Shown: positions 17,115 through 27,225, counted from the stretch's first letter. The stretch: 64,000 nucleotides of DNA from Comamonadaceae bacterium (GCA_947442105.1 CANEVH010000006.1:27887-91886), one strand, 5' to 3'. Program-made: numbers and translations. Notes: generated by a model not told the origin, from the sequence alone.

Positions 17115-18005
17115 ATGAACGACGCCGCAATTGCCGTTGGCTTTGCCATCTTTATTTGGTGGTTTAGCACCGGCATCGTCATCCTGCTCAACCGCATGTC
17201 GCGCAGCGCGATTGCGCTGAGCCTGGTGCTGTCCTCGCTGCTGGGCGTGGCCGCCCTGATCGGCTTGGCCCACACCGCGCAGCAAACCAGCCTGACCGGC
17301 GCCTACTGCGCCTTCACTTGCGCGCTGCTGGCCTGGGGCTGGAATGAGCTGAGTTTTTTGACCGGCTGGATCACCGGCCCGCGCACCACGGCCCTGCCCA
17401 CGGGCACGGTCGGTTGGCGCAGGTTTGTGGAGTCTTTTCGAGCCGTGCAGTGGCATGAAATCGGCATCTTGCTAGTAGGCATCACGATTGTGGCCATCAC
17501 CTGGGACGCACCCAACCAAGTCGGCACCGGTACCTACCTGGTGCTTTGGGTCATGCGCACCAGCGCCAAGCTCAATCTGTTTTTTGGGGTGCGCAACCTC
17601 AGTGAAGAGTTTTTGCCGGCCCACTTGGCCTACCTGGAGAGCTTTTTTAGGCGCCGGGCCATCAACGCATTTTTCTTTGTAGCCGTCGCCGCCGCCAGCG
17701 CGGGCCTGTTCTTGCTGGTGGTGGGCGCCAAAGACACGCTGACCACCGCGTCCCAAGCCGTGGGATACGCACTGGTTGGCACCATGCTGGCCCTGGCCAT
17801 CTTGGAACATTTGCTGCTGGTGCTGCCACTGGACACGACGGCCCTGTGGCGCTGGGCCATTCGCAAGCGCCAAAGCCCACCGCTACACATCGCGCTACCC
17901 GCACGCACCGCACTCACTTGTCTGAAGGTGCGCAGCACCCCCAGTCATGAACGTTCTCCCACGCTCAGCAGCCGTGCCGTGGCAGACAACCTGGAAAAAG
18001 CATGA
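17115..18005 (+). CDS. puhE: Photosynthetic complex assembly protein PuhE (DUF3623)
   Basis: Polytopic membrane protein, 296 aa, with about seven hydrophobic segments. The N-terminus IAVGFAIFIWWFSTGIVILL and the core block VLWVMRTSAKLNLFFGVRNL followed by SEEFLPAHLAYLESFF are characteristic of the PuhE family found next to puhABC and acsF in phototrophic proteobacteria. It influences bacteriochlorophyll supply and reaction-centre assembly. The exact mechanism is not known. The last 50 residues are hydrophilic and poorly conserved. The stop overlaps the crtI ATG at 18002. Confidence 0.9.
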   Translation: MNDAAIAVGFAIFIWWFSTGIVILLNRMSRSAIALSLVLSSLLGVAALIGLAHTAQQTSLTGAYCAFTCALLAWGWNELSFLTGWITGPRTTALPTGTVGWRRFVESFRAVQWHEIGILLVGITIVAITWDAPNQVGTGTYLVLWVMRTSAKLNLFFGVRNLSEEFLPAHLAYLESFFRRRAINAFFFVAVAAASAGLFLLVVGAKDTLTTASQAVGYALVGTMLALAILEHLLLVLPLDTTALWRWAIRKRQSPPLHIALPARTALTCLKVRSTPSHERSPTLSSRAVADNLEKA

Positions 18006-19609
18006 CCAATTACTTCAAGTCCGCAAGCCCCATAGGCGGAGATGGCATAGGAATAGGCGGGGGTGGGGGCGGGGGCGGCGGTGCCCACATGGGCGCGCTG
18101 CAAACGCAGTCTGCGGTCAACGCCAAGGCGCCGCTGGCGGTGGTGATTGGTACCGGTTTTGGCGGATTAGCAGCCGCCATTCGCCTCAGCGTCAAGGGCT
18201 ACCGGGTGCAAATGCTGGAAAAGCTCGACGCCCCCGGCGGCCGGGCCTATGTGCATAAGCAAGACGGGTTTACCTTTGACGCTGGCCCCACCATCATCAC
18301 CCTGCCGCACCTGATTGGCGAGCTGTTTACCTTGTGCGGCCAGCGCATGGAAGACCATGTGGACCTGCGCCTGATGTCGCCGTTCTACCGCATCCGCTTT
18401 GACGACGGCAGCCACTTTGACTACAGCAACGACGACGAGTCCATGCTCGAGCAAATTGCGCGCATCAGCCCCGAAGACGTGCAAGGCTTCAAAGACCTGC
18501 TGGCGGCTTCTGAGCGCTGCTTCAAGCTGGGTTTTGAGGAATTGGGCATGGTGGCTTTTGAGTCCATCACCGACGTGCTCAAGGCCATGCCCAACTTGGC
18601 GCGCATGCAGGCCTGGCGCTCCATCTACAGCCTGGTGGCCAGCCACATCAAGCACCCCCAACTGCGCATCGTGATGAGCTTTCATCCGCTGCTCATAGGC
18701 GGCAACCCTTACTCGGTGACCTGCGTGTACGCGCTCATCCATTCCTTGGAGCGGCGCTGGGGCGTGCATTCGGCCATGGGCGGCACCGGCGCCATCGTGC
18801 GCGAACTGGTCAAGCTGCTGCACGACCGCCAGGTGCCGATTCGCTACAACGCGCCGGTCACCCGCATCCGGGTCGAAAACGGCCGCGCCAGCGGCGTGGA
18901 ACTCGACAGTGGCGAGTTCATCCAGTCCGACATTGTGGTGAGCAACGCGGACGCCGCCTGGACCTACCGCCACCTGATTGAGCCGCAGCACCGCAAGCAC
19001 TGGACCAACAAGCGCATTGCCAAAGGCAACTATTCCTCGGGCCTGTTTGTTTGGTACTTCGGCACCAACCGCAAATACGAAGACGTGCCCCACCACATGA
19101 TGGTGCTGGGGCCGCGCTACAAAGGCCTGTTGCAAGACATCTTCAAAAACCACACCCTGTCCAAAGACTTCAGCCTGTACCTGTACCGCCCCACGGCCAC
19201 CGACCCGTCTTTGGCGCCTGAGGGTTGCGACAGCTTTTATGCGCTCTCGGTGGTGCCCAACCTGAGCAGCGGCACCGACTGGGCCGCTGTGGGCGAGCAA
19301 TACCGCCAGGCGATCGCCACCGCGCTGCAAGAGTCGGTGCTGCCTGACTTGAACCAGCACGTAGTAAGCCAGCGCGTGACCACGCCGCAAGACTTTCAAG
19401 ACCGGCTGTGGTCCTACCAAGGCGCTGGTTTTGGCTTGGAGCCGGTGCTTACCCAAAGTGCCTGGTTTCGGCCACACAACCGCAGCCAGGACGTGAAAGA
19501 TTTGTACTTGGTGGGCGCCAGCAGCCAGCCCGGCGCCGGCGTGCCCAGCGTGTTGATGTCCGCAAAAATGCTTGAACAGGTGGTGCCCGATGTCAAATCC
19601 TTCGCCTAA
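18002..19609 (+). CDS. crtI: Phytoene desaturase (CrtI)
   Basis: Desaturates phytoene to neurosporene or lycopene for the spheroidene pathway. 535 aa. The FAD Rossmann motif AVVIGTGFGGLAAAIRLSVK starts near residue 46. The second signature DLYLVGASSQPGAGVPSVLM is near the C-terminus and is typical of bacterial CrtI. Before the Rossmann fold lies an unusual, almost pure glycine run (residues 13-27, from the G-rich DNA at 18055-18085), absent from most CrtI. It could mark a later start at Met30 (ATG 18089). The upstream ATG is kept because it overlaps the puhE stop. Confidence 0.95.
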   Translation: MTNYFKSASPIGGDGIGIGGGGGGGGGAHMGALQTQSAVNAKAPLAVVIGTGFGGLAAAIRLSVKGYRVQMLEKLDAPGGRAYVHKQDGFTFDAGPTIITLPHLIGELFTLCGQRMEDHVDLRLMSPFYRIRFDDGSHFDYSNDDESMLEQIARISPEDVQGFKDLLAASERCFKLGFEELGMVAFESITDVLKAMPNLARMQAWRSIYSLVASHIKHPQLRIVMSFHPLLIGGNPYSVTCVYALIHSLERRWGVHSAMGGTGAIVRELVKLLHDRQVPIRYNAPVTRIRVENGRASGVELDSGEFIQSDIVVSNADAAWTYRHLIEPQHRKHWTNKRIAKGNYSSGLFVWYFGTNRKYEDVPHHMMVLGPRYKGLLQDIFKNHTLSKDFSLYLYRPTATDPSLAPEGCDSFYALSVVPNLSSGTDWAAVGEQYRQAIATALQESVLPDLNQHVVSQRVTTPQDFQDRLWSYQGAGFGLEPVLTQSAWFRPHNRSQDVKDLYLVGASSQPGAGVPSVLMSAKMLEQVVPDVKSFA

Positions 19610-20672
19610 AGTGCAGACGCTGTCTGCCAGCGCCGCAGCGGCAGCCTACGACCTGCAGACCTGCACCGCGCTCATGCGCACCGGCTCCAAGTCGTTTTTC
19701 GCCGCCTCCAAACTGCTGCCCGTGCGACTGCGCGCCCCCGCCACCGCGCTGTACGCCTACTGCCGCTTGGCCGACGACGCGATCGACCTGGGCACCGACC
19801 CGCGCTTGGCGATGCAAGACTTGCAGCAGCGCCTGGACGCGATTTATGAGGGCCGCCCCAGCGACCAGGACGCCGACCGCGCACTGGCCCATGTGGTGCA
19901 CCGCTATGGCATTGCGCGCGGCTTGCTGGACGCACTGCTGGACGGCTTTTTGTGGGACTCCCAAGGGCGGCGCTACGAAACCTTGGCCGATGTGGAGGCC
20001 TATGGCGCCCGCGTGGCAGGTACGGTGGGCGCCATGATGTCCACCATGATGGGTGCTGCGACTGAGACCGCCATTGCCCGCGCTTGCGAGCTGGGCGTGG
20101 CCATGCAGCTCACCAATATTGCCCGTGACATTGGCGAAGACGCGCGCAATGGCCGCCTCTACATTCCCCGCGCCTGGTTTCGCGAAATCGGCATGGACGC
20201 CGATGCCTGGCTGGCCGCGCCGGTGTTTGACGCGCGCATTGCCGGTTTCACCCAGCGCTTGCTCTTGCGCGCCGACGTGCTCTACCGGCGCGGCGAGTTC
20301 GGCCTGGCCGAGCTGCCCTGGGACTGCCGGCCTGCGATCCAGGCCGCACGCCTGGTCTACGCCGAAATAGGTAAGCAGCTGGAGCGCGAGGGCCTGGATT
20401 CCATCTCCCGCCGCACCGTGGTTTCCACCCGGCGCAAGCTGGCACTCATTGCCCGCGCCGCCACCGTGGCGGTCAAGGCGCCGGCGCTGCCTGCGATACC
20501 CCTTGGCCCCGTCCCGGCCATCGCTTTTTTGGTGGATGTGGTGTCGCGCGACCGCCGCCCGGCGGCAGAACACAAGCCCTGGACCGTGCCGCAGCGCAGC
20601 TTTGACCAGCGGGTTGAATGGATGGTCGACCTGTTTGGCCGCCTGGAGCAGCGCGAGCGCGCCAGCCGCTAG
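19590..20672 (+). CDS. crtB: Phytoene synthase (CrtB)
   Basis: Condenses two geranylgeranyl diphosphates to phytoene, the first committed carotenoid step. 360 aa from ATG 19590, which lies inside the crtI 3' end (20-bp overlap). Asp-rich motifs YAYCRLADDAIDLGTD (near residue 55) and LTNIARDIGEDARNGRLYIP (near residue 175) are the two Mg-diphosphate binding sites of trans-isoprenyl diphosphate synthases of the squalene/phytoene group. The gene is followed by small membrane-protein genes. Confidence 0.96.
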   Translation: MSNPSPKVQTLSASAAAAAYDLQTCTALMRTGSKSFFAASKLLPVRLRAPATALYAYCRLADDAIDLGTDPRLAMQDLQQRLDAIYEGRPSDQDADRALAHVVHRYGIARGLLDALLDGFLWDSQGRRYETLADVEAYGARVAGTVGAMMSTMMGAATETAIARACELGVAMQLTNIARDIGEDARNGRLYIPRAWFREIGMDADAWLAAPVFDARIAGFTQRLLLRADVLYRRGEFGLAELPWDCRPAIQAARLVYAEIGKQLEREGLDSISRRTVVSTRRKLALIARAATVAVKAPALPAIPLGPVPAIAFLVDVVSRDRRPAAEHKPWTVPQRSFDQRVEWMVDLFGRLEQRERASR

Positions 20673-20678
20673 AGCGCC

Positions 20679-20876
20679 GTGTCACTCAAGTGGGTCGAGG
20701 TTTTGGTACTGGTCTGCGCTGGCGCACTGTTTGTAGGGTGGCAGTGGCGCGACCTGCGCCGCGCCCGTGAACACAGCCGCAAGCAGCGCGAAGCCCAAGC
20801 GCTGAAAGCGGCCAACCAGGCGCAGATGGAGGTGCTGGAGGCGCCGCAGGAGCCGCAGAAACCCCATGAACGCTGA
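20679..20876 (+). CDS. Small single-pass membrane protein downstream of crtB, unknown
   Basis: 65 aa from GTG 20679, 6 bp after the crtB stop, ending inside the next gene (11-bp overlap with 20866). One N-terminal helix (WVEVLVLVCAGALFVGW) is followed by a highly charged, probably coiled-coil, cytoplasmic tail rich in Arg, Lys, Gln and Glu. The start lacks a strong ribosome site, so translation would depend on coupling. I do not recognise a family. The tight packing in the operon is the main evidence. Confidence 0.6.
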   Translation: MSLKWVEVLVLVCAGALFVGWQWRDLRRAREHSRKQREAQALKAANQAQMEVLEAPQEPQKPHER

Positions 20877-21318
20877 ACTCAAAGTCATCCACCTGGTCTG
20901 CGCGGCCCTGTTTTTGGGCAATGTGATTGTCAGCGGCGTGTGGGCGCTGATGGCCGAGCGCACGCGCAACCACGCCATCATCGCCTTTAGCAACCGCATG
21001 GTGCTCATTACCGACGCGCTGTTTACCCTGGTGGGCGCCGTGGGCGTGGTGTGGACCGGCCACGGCATGGCGGTGCACTTTGGCGGCGAGGCGGGCCACC
21101 CCTGGATTCAGTGGTCGTACGCGCTGCTCAGCTTCTCGGGCCTGATCTGGCTTTTTGTGCTGGTGCCGATTCAGCTCAAGCAGCGCAGGCTGCTGGCTGC
21201 CAGCACCACCGTGGGCCCGGAATACTGGCGCCTGTCGCGCATCTGGCAAACCGCAGGGGCCATTGCCACGGTGCTGCCGCTGCCGATTGTGTATTTCATG
21301 GTCAACAAGTCGGTCTAG
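20866..21318 (+). CDS. DUF2269-like integral membrane protein
   Basis: 150 aa with four predicted helices: VIHLVCAALFLGNVIVSGVW, MVLITDALFTLVGAVGVVW, WIQWSYALLSFSGLIWLFVL and IATVLPLPIVYFMVNKSV. The pattern resembles the DUF2269 family of predicted membrane proteins, whose biochemical role is unknown. It sits at the distal end of the puh-acsF-crtIB operon. Its 3' half (21116-21318) is duplicated at 23510-23712 in a truncated copy. Confidence 0.75.
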   Translation: MNAELKVIHLVCAALFLGNVIVSGVWALMAERTRNHAIIAFSNRMVLITDALFTLVGAVGVVWTGHGMAVHFGGEAGHPWIQWSYALLSFSGLIWLFVLVPIQLKQRRLLAASTTVGPEYWRLSRIWQTAGAIATVLPLPIVYFMVNKSV

Positions 21319-22298
21319 GGCGCTGGCCGCTGCACAGTCACTTTCATGTGGGTGCGCAGCGTCCCCAACCATGCAAGTTCTCTCACGCTTACTCTTTATG
21401 GCACACATCCCCGGCACGCTAAAAGACAAAGTGGTATTCATCACCGGCGCGGCCTCGGGCATAGGCGCGGCCACCGCGCTGGAGGTGCTGGCCCAAGGCG
21501 GCGTGCCCGTGCTGGTGGACTGCGACGCCGAACCGCTGGCGCAGATGGCCGAGCGCTGCGGCCCCGGCACGCTGCAACTGGTAGCCGACGTCACCAGCCT
21601 GCCCGCCATGGAACACGCGGTGGCGCAAACGTTGGCGCGCTATGGCCGTATTGACGCGGTGTTTGCCAATGCGGGAGTCGCCGCCTTCGGCCCGCTGGCC
21701 CATGTGGACCCACAGGCATGGAAGCGCTGTGTGGAGGTGAATGTGTTTGGCGTGTTCAACACGGTGCGCGCCGCGCTGCCCGCCGTGGTGCAAGCGCGCG
21801 GCTATGTGCTGATCAATGCGTCGGTCTCCTCCTTTGCGCACCCGCCGGTGATGTCGGCCTACGCCGCCAGCAAATCGGCGGCAGAAGCCATGGGCAATTC
21901 CTGGCGCATTGAGCTGGCCGCCCATGGCGTGGACCTGGGCGTGGTGCACGCGGGCTGGGTGCGCACGCCGCTGATGACAGAGGGCGCGCTGCACCCCGGC
22001 TTTGTGCGCCTGCGCGCCACCATGCCCGGCCCGTTGAACATCGAAACATCGCCCGAGGACGCCGCCCGCGCCATCGTGCACGGCATGGCGCAGCGCCGCA
22101 GCCGCATCTTTATCGGGCGCTGGCTGCGCCTGCTGTTCGCCCTGCGCGCGCTGCTACACCTGCCCTTCTCTGAACGCGAACTGCGCCGCGCTGCGCCTGA
22201 GATCGAGGCGCTCTACCTCGAAGGGCTGAAAGCCGAAGGCGCCCTGGCCTCGTCGTTTGGGCCGCGCGAGCGGGAACGGACCTTGGCGCGGGAACGGG
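21116..22298 (+). repeat. Source copy of a partial duplication (second copy at 23510-24077)
   Basis: Two blocks are repeated downstream in the same order and strand. 21116-21318 (203 bp, end of the DUF2269 gene) matches 23510-23712 without gaps, and 22018-22298 (281 bp, end of the SDR gene) matches 23797-24077 without gaps. By eye nearly all positions agree. The SDR start region (about 21414-21460) also matches 23757-23799. The downstream copy has lost most of the SDR body. Confidence 0.9.
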
Positions 22299-22321
22299 AG
22301 CAGGAGCGGCAGCCGCCATGA
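21371..22321 (+). CDS. Short-chain dehydrogenase/reductase, substrate unknown
   Basis: Classical SDR of 316 aa. Cofactor motif FITGAASGIGAATALEVLAQ, then ANAGVAAFGPL (NAG motif), catalytic Ser in INASVSSFA and the YAASK active-site motif. The C-terminal 90 residues form a basic extension ([20 protein letters not shown]) like membrane-associated SDRs. Start ATG 21371 is possible, but ATG 21398 is also good. It is not a light-dependent protochlorophyllide reductase: it lacks the extra insertion and cysteine pattern of that SDR branch. It may act on a lipid or carotenoid, by position only. Its 3' end is duplicated at 23797-24077. Confidence 0.85.
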   Translation: MQVLSRLLFMAHIPGTLKDKVVFITGAASGIGAATALEVLAQGGVPVLVDCDAEPLAQMAERCGPGTLQLVADVTSLPAMEHAVAQTLARYGRIDAVFANAGVAAFGPLAHVDPQAWKRCVEVNVFGVFNTVRAALPAVVQARGYVLINASVSSFAHPPVMSAYAASKSAAEAMGNSWRIELAAHGVDLGVVHAGWVRTPLMTEGALHPGFVRLRATMPGPLNIETSPEDAARAIVHGMAQRRSRIFIGRWLRLLFALRALLHLPFSERELRRAAPEIEALYLEGLKAEGALASSFGPRERERTLAREREQERQPP

Positions 22322-22528
22322 GGCTAAGGTGCGGTTACCCGACCGGCCAAACTAATGCGCTGTGGGCTGTGGTGGGAATAGAGCACTTTGGCTGGCAAAA
22401 CCCAATAGGAAATTCAGCACAAAGCCAAGTCGCGTCGGGCGCAAGCCAGTCCCGTTCGCGCCACCTTGCCGGCATTGGATAGACTGTTCTAATGCCTGCA
22501 ACACCGTGCATTTGCTGGAGAACTTTGA

Positions 22529-22819
22529 ATGCTGCCCTCTGTCGCCCTGCAAACCCACCGCGAAGCGATTCGCCGTATCGCGCTGAGTCACCGCGTCACC
22601 AACGTGCGCGTGTTCGGCTCGGTGGTGCATGGCAATGACACGGAAGGCAGCGACCTGGACTTGCTGGTGGAGCCCACCGAAGAAACCACGATGATGGACA
22701 TTGGCGCCATCCGGTACGAACTCCACCAATTGTTGGGCGTTGCCGTCGATGTGCTGACACCGCGCGCCTTGCCCGACCATTTCAAGTCGGCGGTTTTGCG
22801 GGAGGCCCTGCCGGTATGA
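22529..22819 (+). CDS. Minimal nucleotidyltransferase, MNT antitoxin of an MNT/HEPN pair
   Basis: 96 aa. Polymerase-beta-type nucleotidyltransferase motif FGSVVHGNDTEGSDLDLLVE, with GS and the DxD metal residues. Proteins of this class AMPylate and neutralise a partner HEPN ribonuclease (MntA/HepT systems). A GGAG lies 8 bp before the ATG. The stop overlaps the next gene as ATGA (22816-22819), giving translational coupling. The 207 bp upstream (22322-22528) hold no other gene and probably carry the promoter. Confidence 0.9.
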   Translation: MLPSVALQTHREAIRRIALSHRVTNVRVFGSVVHGNDTEGSDLDLLVEPTEETTMMDIGAIRYELHQLLGVAVDVLTPRALPDHFKSAVLREALPV

Positions 22820-23172
22820 GCAAGTCTGACATCCTGCGATTGCCCGAGTACTTGGGCCACATGGTCCAGGCCATTGACCGGGTTCATCGTTACGTGAATG
22901 GCATGGTCGAGCTGACCTTTCTGCAAGACGAGAAGACACAAGACGCAGTGATTCGCAACTTTGAGGTGATTGGCGAAGCGTCCAACAACATCAAAAAGTA
23001 CCACCCGGAATTTGCGCGCCAGCACCCGGAAGTGCCGCTCAATTTCGCCTACGAAATGCGCAATGCACTTGCCCACGGCTACTTCAAAATTGATCTCCAA
23101 GTTGTCTGGAAGACGATTCATACCGACTTGACGGATTTACGGGCACAGCTTGCAGCATTGAACACACCATGA
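22816..23172 (+). CDS. HEPN-domain RNase toxin (HepT/DUF86-like)
   Basis: 118 aa, all-helical. The HEPN active-site motif R-x4-H is seen as RNALAHGYF near residue 80, and EVIGEASNNIKKYHPEF is typical of DUF86/HepT. Such proteins cut RNA (tRNA) unless modified by the MNT partner encoded just upstream. The stop codon overlaps the start of a broken hsdR fragment (ATGA at 23169), so the pair once stood inside a type I restriction operon. Both MNT and HEPN frames are intact. Confidence 0.9.
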   Translation: MSKSDILRLPEYLGHMVQAIDRVHRYVNGMVELTFLQDEKTQDAVIRNFEVIGEASNNIKKYHPEFARQHPEVPLNFAYEMRNALAHGYFKIDLQVVWKTIHTDLTDLRAQLAALNTP

Positions 23173-23509
23173 GCAATTTCGCCTTCCTCCAGCCCGAATG
23201 GTCCGTCCGGTACAGCGCGGCCACCAAGGCGTAGGAAATGGAGATTACGGACACACGCACCGCCTGCCTCTACGCTCGGCGCACCTTGGAGTTGGCGGCG
23301 AACAGGCTTTACCAACACGAGTAGTCGTTGCGCCTGCGCTACCAATACCACCGGGGCGCCCTGATTCACGAACCCAGCTTCATGGCCACCATGGGTGACG
23401 CAGTGTTCACCAAGGCCAATCTCATCAAGGACCTTGGCAATCTGGCGGTACACAGCGCCCGCACCATGCTGCGCACCGATGCCGTCACGGCTGTGCGCGA
23501 GTTGTTGGC
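23169..23509 (+). pseudogene. Remnant of a type I restriction subunit HsdR N-terminus (DUF4145-type)
   Basis: One reading frame from ATG 23169 gives MSNFAFLQPEW, then DTRTACLYARRTLELAANRL, then ALIHEPSF, and VFTKANLIKDLGNLAVHS. This is the N-terminal HEPN-like DUF4145 domain of many HsdR proteins. Two in-frame TAG codons (23232-23234 and 23322-23324) interrupt it, and it ends abruptly at about 23509, where the duplicated DUF2269 block begins. It is a dead 5' fragment, distinct from the intact hsdR at 39520-42318, which has a different N-terminus. Confidence 0.8.
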
Positions 23510-23712
23510 CGTACGCGCCGCTGGGCTTCTCTGGCCTGATCTGGCTCTTTATGCTGGTGCCGAGCCAGCTCAAGCAGCGCGCCCTGTTGATGGCCAGCGA
23601 CACCGTGGGCGCCGAATACTGGCGCCTGTCGCGCATCTGGCAAACCGCAGGGGCCATTGCCACAGTGCTGCCGCTGCCGATGGTGTATTTCATGATCAAC
23701 AAGTCGGTCTAG
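23510..23712 (+). pseudogene. Truncated duplicate of the DUF2269 gene (3' half)
   Basis: 203 bp matching 21116-21318 without gaps, coding for LWLFMLVPSQLKQRALLMA-type sequence and ending at the same stop (VYFMINKSV). The 5' half is missing. The block is joined directly to the hsdR fragment at a shared CGTACGCG word, which may be the recombination point. An open frame crosses the join, but its N-terminus is in a non-homologous frame. Confidence 0.85.
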
Positions 23713-23756
23713 TTCGCTGCCCTGTGGGCGCTCCCCGCTGACGGAAAACACCTTTT

Positions 23757-24088
23757 TCACGCTAACAGACAAAGTGGTGTTCATCATCGGCGCGGCCACC
23801 ATGCCCGGCCCGCTGAACATCGAAACATCACCCGAAGACGCCGCCCGCGCCATCGTGCACGGCATGGCGCAGCGCCGCAGCCGCATCTTTATCGGGCGCT
23901 GGCTGCGCCTGCTGTTCGCCCTGCGCGCGCTGCTGCACCTGCCCTTTGCCGAGCGCGAACTGCGCCGCGCCGCGCCTGAGATCGAGGCGCTCTACCTCGA
24001 AGGGCTGGAAGCCGAAGGCGCGCTGGCCTCGTCGTTTGGGCCGCGTGAGCGGGAACGGACCTTGGCGCGGGAGCGGCACTTGCCTTGA
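23757..24088 (+). pseudogene. Internally deleted duplicate of the SDR gene
   Basis: Starts with the SDR beginning (CACGCTAACAGACAAAGTGG, as near 21414) through FIIGAA, then jumps at a GCGGCCACC-like word straight to [20 protein letters not shown] and runs to a stop at 24088. About 560 bp, including the NAG, Ser and YxxxK catalytic parts, are gone, so no oxidoreductase can result even though the frame is open. It is the 3' end of the duplicated segment. Confidence 0.85.
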
Positions 24089-24118
24089 GGCGAATGGCCG
24101 CACCAGATACGCCACGGG

Positions 24119-25741
<1,623 letters not shown>

Positions 25742-25790
25742 TTCGGGTTTCCTTTTATCGGTTCAGGTGCGGGCCATGGGGGCCTGGCTA

Positions 25791-27044
25791 TCAGGGGCGC
25801 GCCATTTGGCACGAAGTGGGTTGGGCGCTGATGTACGAGTCCCACACCACTTCAGAGCGAAAGCCGTAGCCAGTTTTCTCGGCGTCGTATTTCACGCCCT
25901 TGCTGCCTTGCTTGGCCCAAATGCCCAAAAACAGGGGCGCGAGCAACTGGTGGTCGGTCTTGCGCATTTCCACTTCACCAATCGGGCTCTTGTATTTCAT
26001 GCCCTCCAAGGCATAGGCCACTTTCTTGGGCTCGGCCGACTTGGCGTTTTGCACCGCCGCCGACAGCATGCTCAGCGAATTCCAGTGGGCGGCGAAGATG
26101 AAGTCTTCGTTGAACTTGGCCTTGTAGGCCAGGTAGGTTTTCTCCAGCTCGGGCGTGGGTGCGTTGTGGCCCCAGTTCCAGATCACACCCACTTTTTCTG
26201 CGCCCCAGGCGCCCATTTCGGCCGGGGTGCCGGGGTTGTTGGCGTTCATGGTGAAGAAGTTGATGTTCAAGCCGCCTTCTTTGGCCGCTTTGAAAAACAA
26301 GGTCAGGTCGCTGCCCCAGTTGGAGGTGATCACCGTGTCCGCGCCCGAGGCCTTGATCTTGGCCACGTAGGGCGCAAAGTCGCGCACCTGGGCAATCGGA
26401 ATCATGTCGTCCCCCACGATGGTCACATCGGGGCGCTTGCGGCTCAGGTACAGGCGCGAGGCCTTGGCCACCTGCTGGCCGTGGGTGTAGTTTTGGTTGA
26501 ACAGAAACACTTTTTTGACATCGGGCCGTTTAACCAAATAGGTGGTAAGTGCCTCGATCTTCATCTCGCTCGACGGGTAAAAGCGGAAGTGCCAGAAATT
26601 GCAACGCTCGTTGGTAAGCAAGGGGTCCATGGCCGAGTAGTTCAAAAACACCACCGCCTTTTCAGGTTCGCGCTCGGCCAGCTTGGCAATCGCGTCGCTC
26701 AGCGCCAGCGCCACACCGCTGCCGCCGCCCTGGGTGATGTAGTGAATGCCCTGGTCCACCGCCGACTTGAGCGCCACCACGCTCTCTTGCGGTGAACCCT
26801 TGCCGTCAAAAGGCACGATCTCAAAGGTGGGTTCGCCGCTCTTGGCCTTGGCGTTGAGCTGCAGCGCCACTTCGCGCAGCTGGTTGAGCGAGCCCTCGCC
26901 AGTCTTCGCAAAGGGGCCGGACATGACCTCAATAAATGCGACCTTGATCACCTCGGCCTGGGCGCTCAGGCTAGCCATCAAAGCTGTGGCCACCAAGGCG
27001 GCAATGGGGAGTTTTTTCAGGGTAAAGGCGTGCGGAAATGGCAT
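25791..27044 (-). CDS. ABC transporter periplasmic substrate-binding protein (branched-chain amino acid/aromatic acid type)
   Basis: 417 aa type I solute-binding protein (Peripla_BP_6/LivK-like). ATG 27044 gives a clean signal peptide (LKKLPIAALVATALMASLSAQA, then EVIKVAF). Core blocks are FIEVMSGPFAKTGEGSLNQL and YTHGQQVAKASRLYLSRKRP. No permease or ATPase genes accompany it here, so the transporter is incomplete within the window. It precedes the acyl-CoA ligase, and together they suggest uptake and activation of an organic acid. The 181 bp upstream to the VapC gene hold no gene. Confidence 0.9.
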   Translation of the reverse strand: MPFPHAFTLKKLPIAALVATALMASLSAQAEVIKVAFIEVMSGPFAKTGEGSLNQLREVALQLNAKAKSGEPTFEIVPFDGKGSPQESVVALKSAVDQGIHYITQGGGSGVALALSDAIAKLAEREPEKAVVFLNYSAMDPLLTNERCNFWHFRFYPSSEMKIEALTTYLVKRPDVKKVFLFNQNYTHGQQVAKASRLYLSRKRPDVTIVGDDMIPIAQVRDFAPYVAKIKASGADTVITSNWGSDLTLFFKAAKEGGLNINFFTMNANNPGTPAEMGAWGAEKVGVIWNWGHNAPTPELEKTYLAYKAKFNEDFIFAAHWNSLSMLSAAVQNAKSAEPKKVAYALEGMKYKSPIGEVEMRKTDHQLLAPLFLGIWAKQGSKGVKYDAEKTGYGFRSEVVWDSYISAQPTSCQMARP

Positions 27045-27225
27045 GGCGGATGTTCCTGTTGCGGTGAAGGGATGGGGACGATGGCGCCGATTATGCGCAG
27101 CGGGGGTTTGGGGCGGAGGCTGGGGTGAGCGGGGGGGCAGTCTCTGCGGGGACAGGGATGGGGAAGGGGTGGGGGCGACTCCTTCAAGGGGCTTTGGCGG
27201 CATAAAGTCGCTCGACCCCCTCCAT

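Noticed and set aside
18167..19477. 436-codon open frame antisense to crtI
   Set aside because: Shadow composition with no motif; crtI fully explains the DNA.
21371..22321. The SDR as a light-dependent protochlorophyllide reductase replacing the missing DPOR
   Set aside because: It has the classical SDR length and motifs but not the LPOR insertion and cysteine pattern; the N-terminal and active-site wording is that of ordinary SDRs.
23774..24088. 104-codon ORF as an independent small gene
   Set aside because: It is the deleted duplicate of the SDR gene, lacking all catalytic motifs.
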